64,000 nt of DNA from Apostichopus japonicus (lineage: Eukaryota > Echinodermata > Holothuroidea > Aspidochirotida > Stichopodidae): contig NC_092569.1 in assembly GCF_037975245.1 (NCBI RefSeq), forward strand, positions 30,446,668-30,510,667, written 5' to 3'. Positions 62,126 through 64,000 of this stretch are shown here, piece by piece. The translations under genes and the position numbers were made by a program. Each line of letters begins with the position of its first letter. Position 1 is the first letter of the stretch. Below the pieces are notes generated by a model. The model made no database searches and was not told the DNA's origin. It saw nothing but the letters and a program-made list of their open reading frames with translations.

Positions 62126-64000
62126 ATAACACGATGTAATGTGTGATATTACTCGTTTTCTTTGCCAGTTAAATAAAAATTGTGATATAGCTCATGAAAA
62201 TATTTGATATGATCATCTTTCTATTAACATCATATCTCTATGATAATTTCGTTTTGGAAAACCAATCATTTATGCGTTGATCGTTCCATTTGATATCATG
62301 ATATGGTATAAAATAATCAACTTTTGTAAAATAGGTCAAGATTTTCCTCCAATTCCGACCGGGAGACCCTCAACAAAATGATTTTAGAGAGGACCACAGA
62401 CAGCTCCATAACAGCTGGCTGGTATTCCCCATAGCAATGAACAACCCTCTATATTGGCGTATATTGGTACCTCCGGATATCTTGAGAGAAATGAATCCGT
62501 TTTCAAATATCACCTTAATTATAAAGAAAAAATGTATCGACTATGAAAAGGACAATATACGCAATTGTCTCATGAGAGCTACCGTCATTTTAGCTTACGA
62601 ATAATTGAATCCTGATTACCACGCACACGTCTTATTAAAATGATTCTGGCAATATGAAATGCGAGAAATAAGACATCCAAAGGAGTAAAAAAAAAAATAT
62701 TTGCTCAACTCTAACGAAAATTGCCACCCGATTACTTTCCGGTTCTTCTTTTATTTAATTGTTTTGTATTGATGACGGTTCCAGTAAAGAGGTCTAATTG
62801 TCTATGAATACCTCAAGAGTTTAACCACTACTATCACAACGTCAACTTCAGCGTATACAAACACGCTCACACTTCTGGTCAGGGCGTGCTCAAATTGCAT
62901 TTCAAGACGCACATTACCATTTTACGGAGATTAAAGTGGCTTCAGCTAGCTAGGTCAGGTGTCATATCAACGGCATATAACGGGTAACCTTTGGCGTAGT
63001 CACTACGACTGATCTGATTGCCTTTGTCACTGGACATACTATTTAATCCCGAATACAGGAAAAGACGTAGCGATCATCCGTAAAATTAGGGCGTAACGGT
63101 TCCAAGTTATCTGTTCACCGTCGACGTTTAACGTTTACAAAGAATGTTAGGTCCATGAAGTTGAATGGTGCGAAGGCGTTGCATCCATAGTCTCTCTCTC
63201 TATATTTCAGCCGATTTGAAGTTGAATTACTACCGAAGCATTATACATGTATATACATCACCAAGTACTTGTGAATGATAACAATTCTGTCAATACGAAC
63301 CAGCAATTATCTGACGGTATGGATGAGGATAATACTTCAGTTTATTGATCTCTTTCTTCATTTAAAATAGTTGTTCAAGGTTATTGGATATTGCTTGAAC
63401 ATATTAAGGGAAAAGCAACCATAGATCATTTAAAATATCCATTTCTTTTCGTTGTAGTAATTGGCATCCATAAATGAACACAAAGCTATGGTATTTCAGA
63501 AATATCCGAGTCATATTGTCACTGGTGTAGGTGCTGGAAAGAGCGGATGAGCTGCTGTCAGTGAAAAAATATAGACATTAGGGCCTTTGTTATAATCTTT
63601 CCACTCTTTAAACTTTGTTTATTTGATGTTTTCTAACAATTGCTTCTTATATTTATAAAGACCGCACTTTTACATTTTTCTATTCGTTATGTCATTTCGA
63701 TATCAAGGTAATTTAGATATTTCCTTGTGTTCTTATGTTACTCATCTCGTCTGGCTTGTGGTTTTGCCCTCTTTACGAACTATCCGCAAGGTCGCAAATA
63801 GTGCGACAACTTATTTCCTGTGACGTGAAAGAAAAAAAAACTAAGGATCTAATGTTTACAAAAGGGCCGACAAAGGACCACTTTCCATAAATTAAAGTGT
63901 ACCTTTTGTCACTTTGAAAAAAACGTGTTTGTTATTGTTGTCATCTTAACGAAAAACAACGCAAGTTCTTTGAATAATCAACAAGACTCCATTATCTGTT
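62126..64000. other. Shared intergenic segment to window end
   Basis: Collinear with about 17,110-19,100. No gene supported. By analogy with genes 2 and 3, the 3' end of a further family member may lie 1-1.5 kb beyond the window. Confidence 0.5.

Larger units (their letters stand above)
44972..64000. repeat. Segmental duplication, right copy (open at window end)
   Basis: Matches 6,226-19,082 in order and orientation and is still matching at the last base (CAAGACTCCATTATCTGTT at 63,982 against 19,102). Confidence 0.75.

Overview
The window is AT-rich animal genomic DNA: interrupted genes with GT-AG introns, microsatellites and fragments of several transposon classes. The proteins are fibrinogen-related (FReD) with TIL and nidogen/tectorin-type EGF modules, in a tandem cluster. 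Together with the Penelope-like element this suggests a marine invertebrate, most likely a deuterostome such as an echinoderm (perhaps a sea cucumber). The organism is inference only.

All host genes I can support lie on the minus strand, and I rebuilt them exon by exon from splice sites and reading phase. Gene 1 (3,952-12,374), gene 2 (20,252-30,971) and gene 3 (37,965-54,969) are paralogues with one plan: signal peptide; 31-nt microexon; two exons encoding only the first half of a fibrinogen domain; a TIL exon; none, one or six EGF exons; an EGF plus FReD-start exon; and two exons completing a full C-terminal FReD. Genes 2 and 3 stay open from start to stop (664 and 1,024 codons). Gene 1 has a frameshift in each of its last three exons and looks like a decaying copy. 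Genes 2 and 3 carry a tyrosine/cysteine-rich insertion in the last FReD exon, encoded by a TAT-type triplet microsatellite and placed between the GGWWY and NLNG motifs. This is the most unusual feature of the window.

Layout: 0-3.6 kb holds a THAP-like fragment and a decayed LINE. Gene 1 follows (4.0-12.4 kb). From 12.4 to 20 kb there is its upstream region, a tandem repeat of about 0.87 kb, and a relic resembling a packaging ATPase of a virus-like (Polinton/adintovirus-type) element. Gene 2 occupies 20.3-31.0 kb. The 31-38 kb interval has GGGCCC-rich repeats with a long palindrome, a TA tract, a minisatellite and flank sequence shared with the other genes. Gene 3 occupies 38.0-55.0 kb. From 55 to 64 kb there is a second copy of gene 1's upstream region, now interrupted by a 5'-truncated Penelope-like element with inverted termini.

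About 6.23-19.1 kb is duplicated as about 44.97-64.0 kb and runs off the window, so another family member probably lies beyond the right edge. Gene 3 appears to be a recombinant: its 5' part is gene-1-like, its 3' part gene-2-like, and a truncated exon marks the join. The products are probably secreted, multimodular lectin-like or adhesive proteins. No tRNA, rRNA or CRISPR array was seen.
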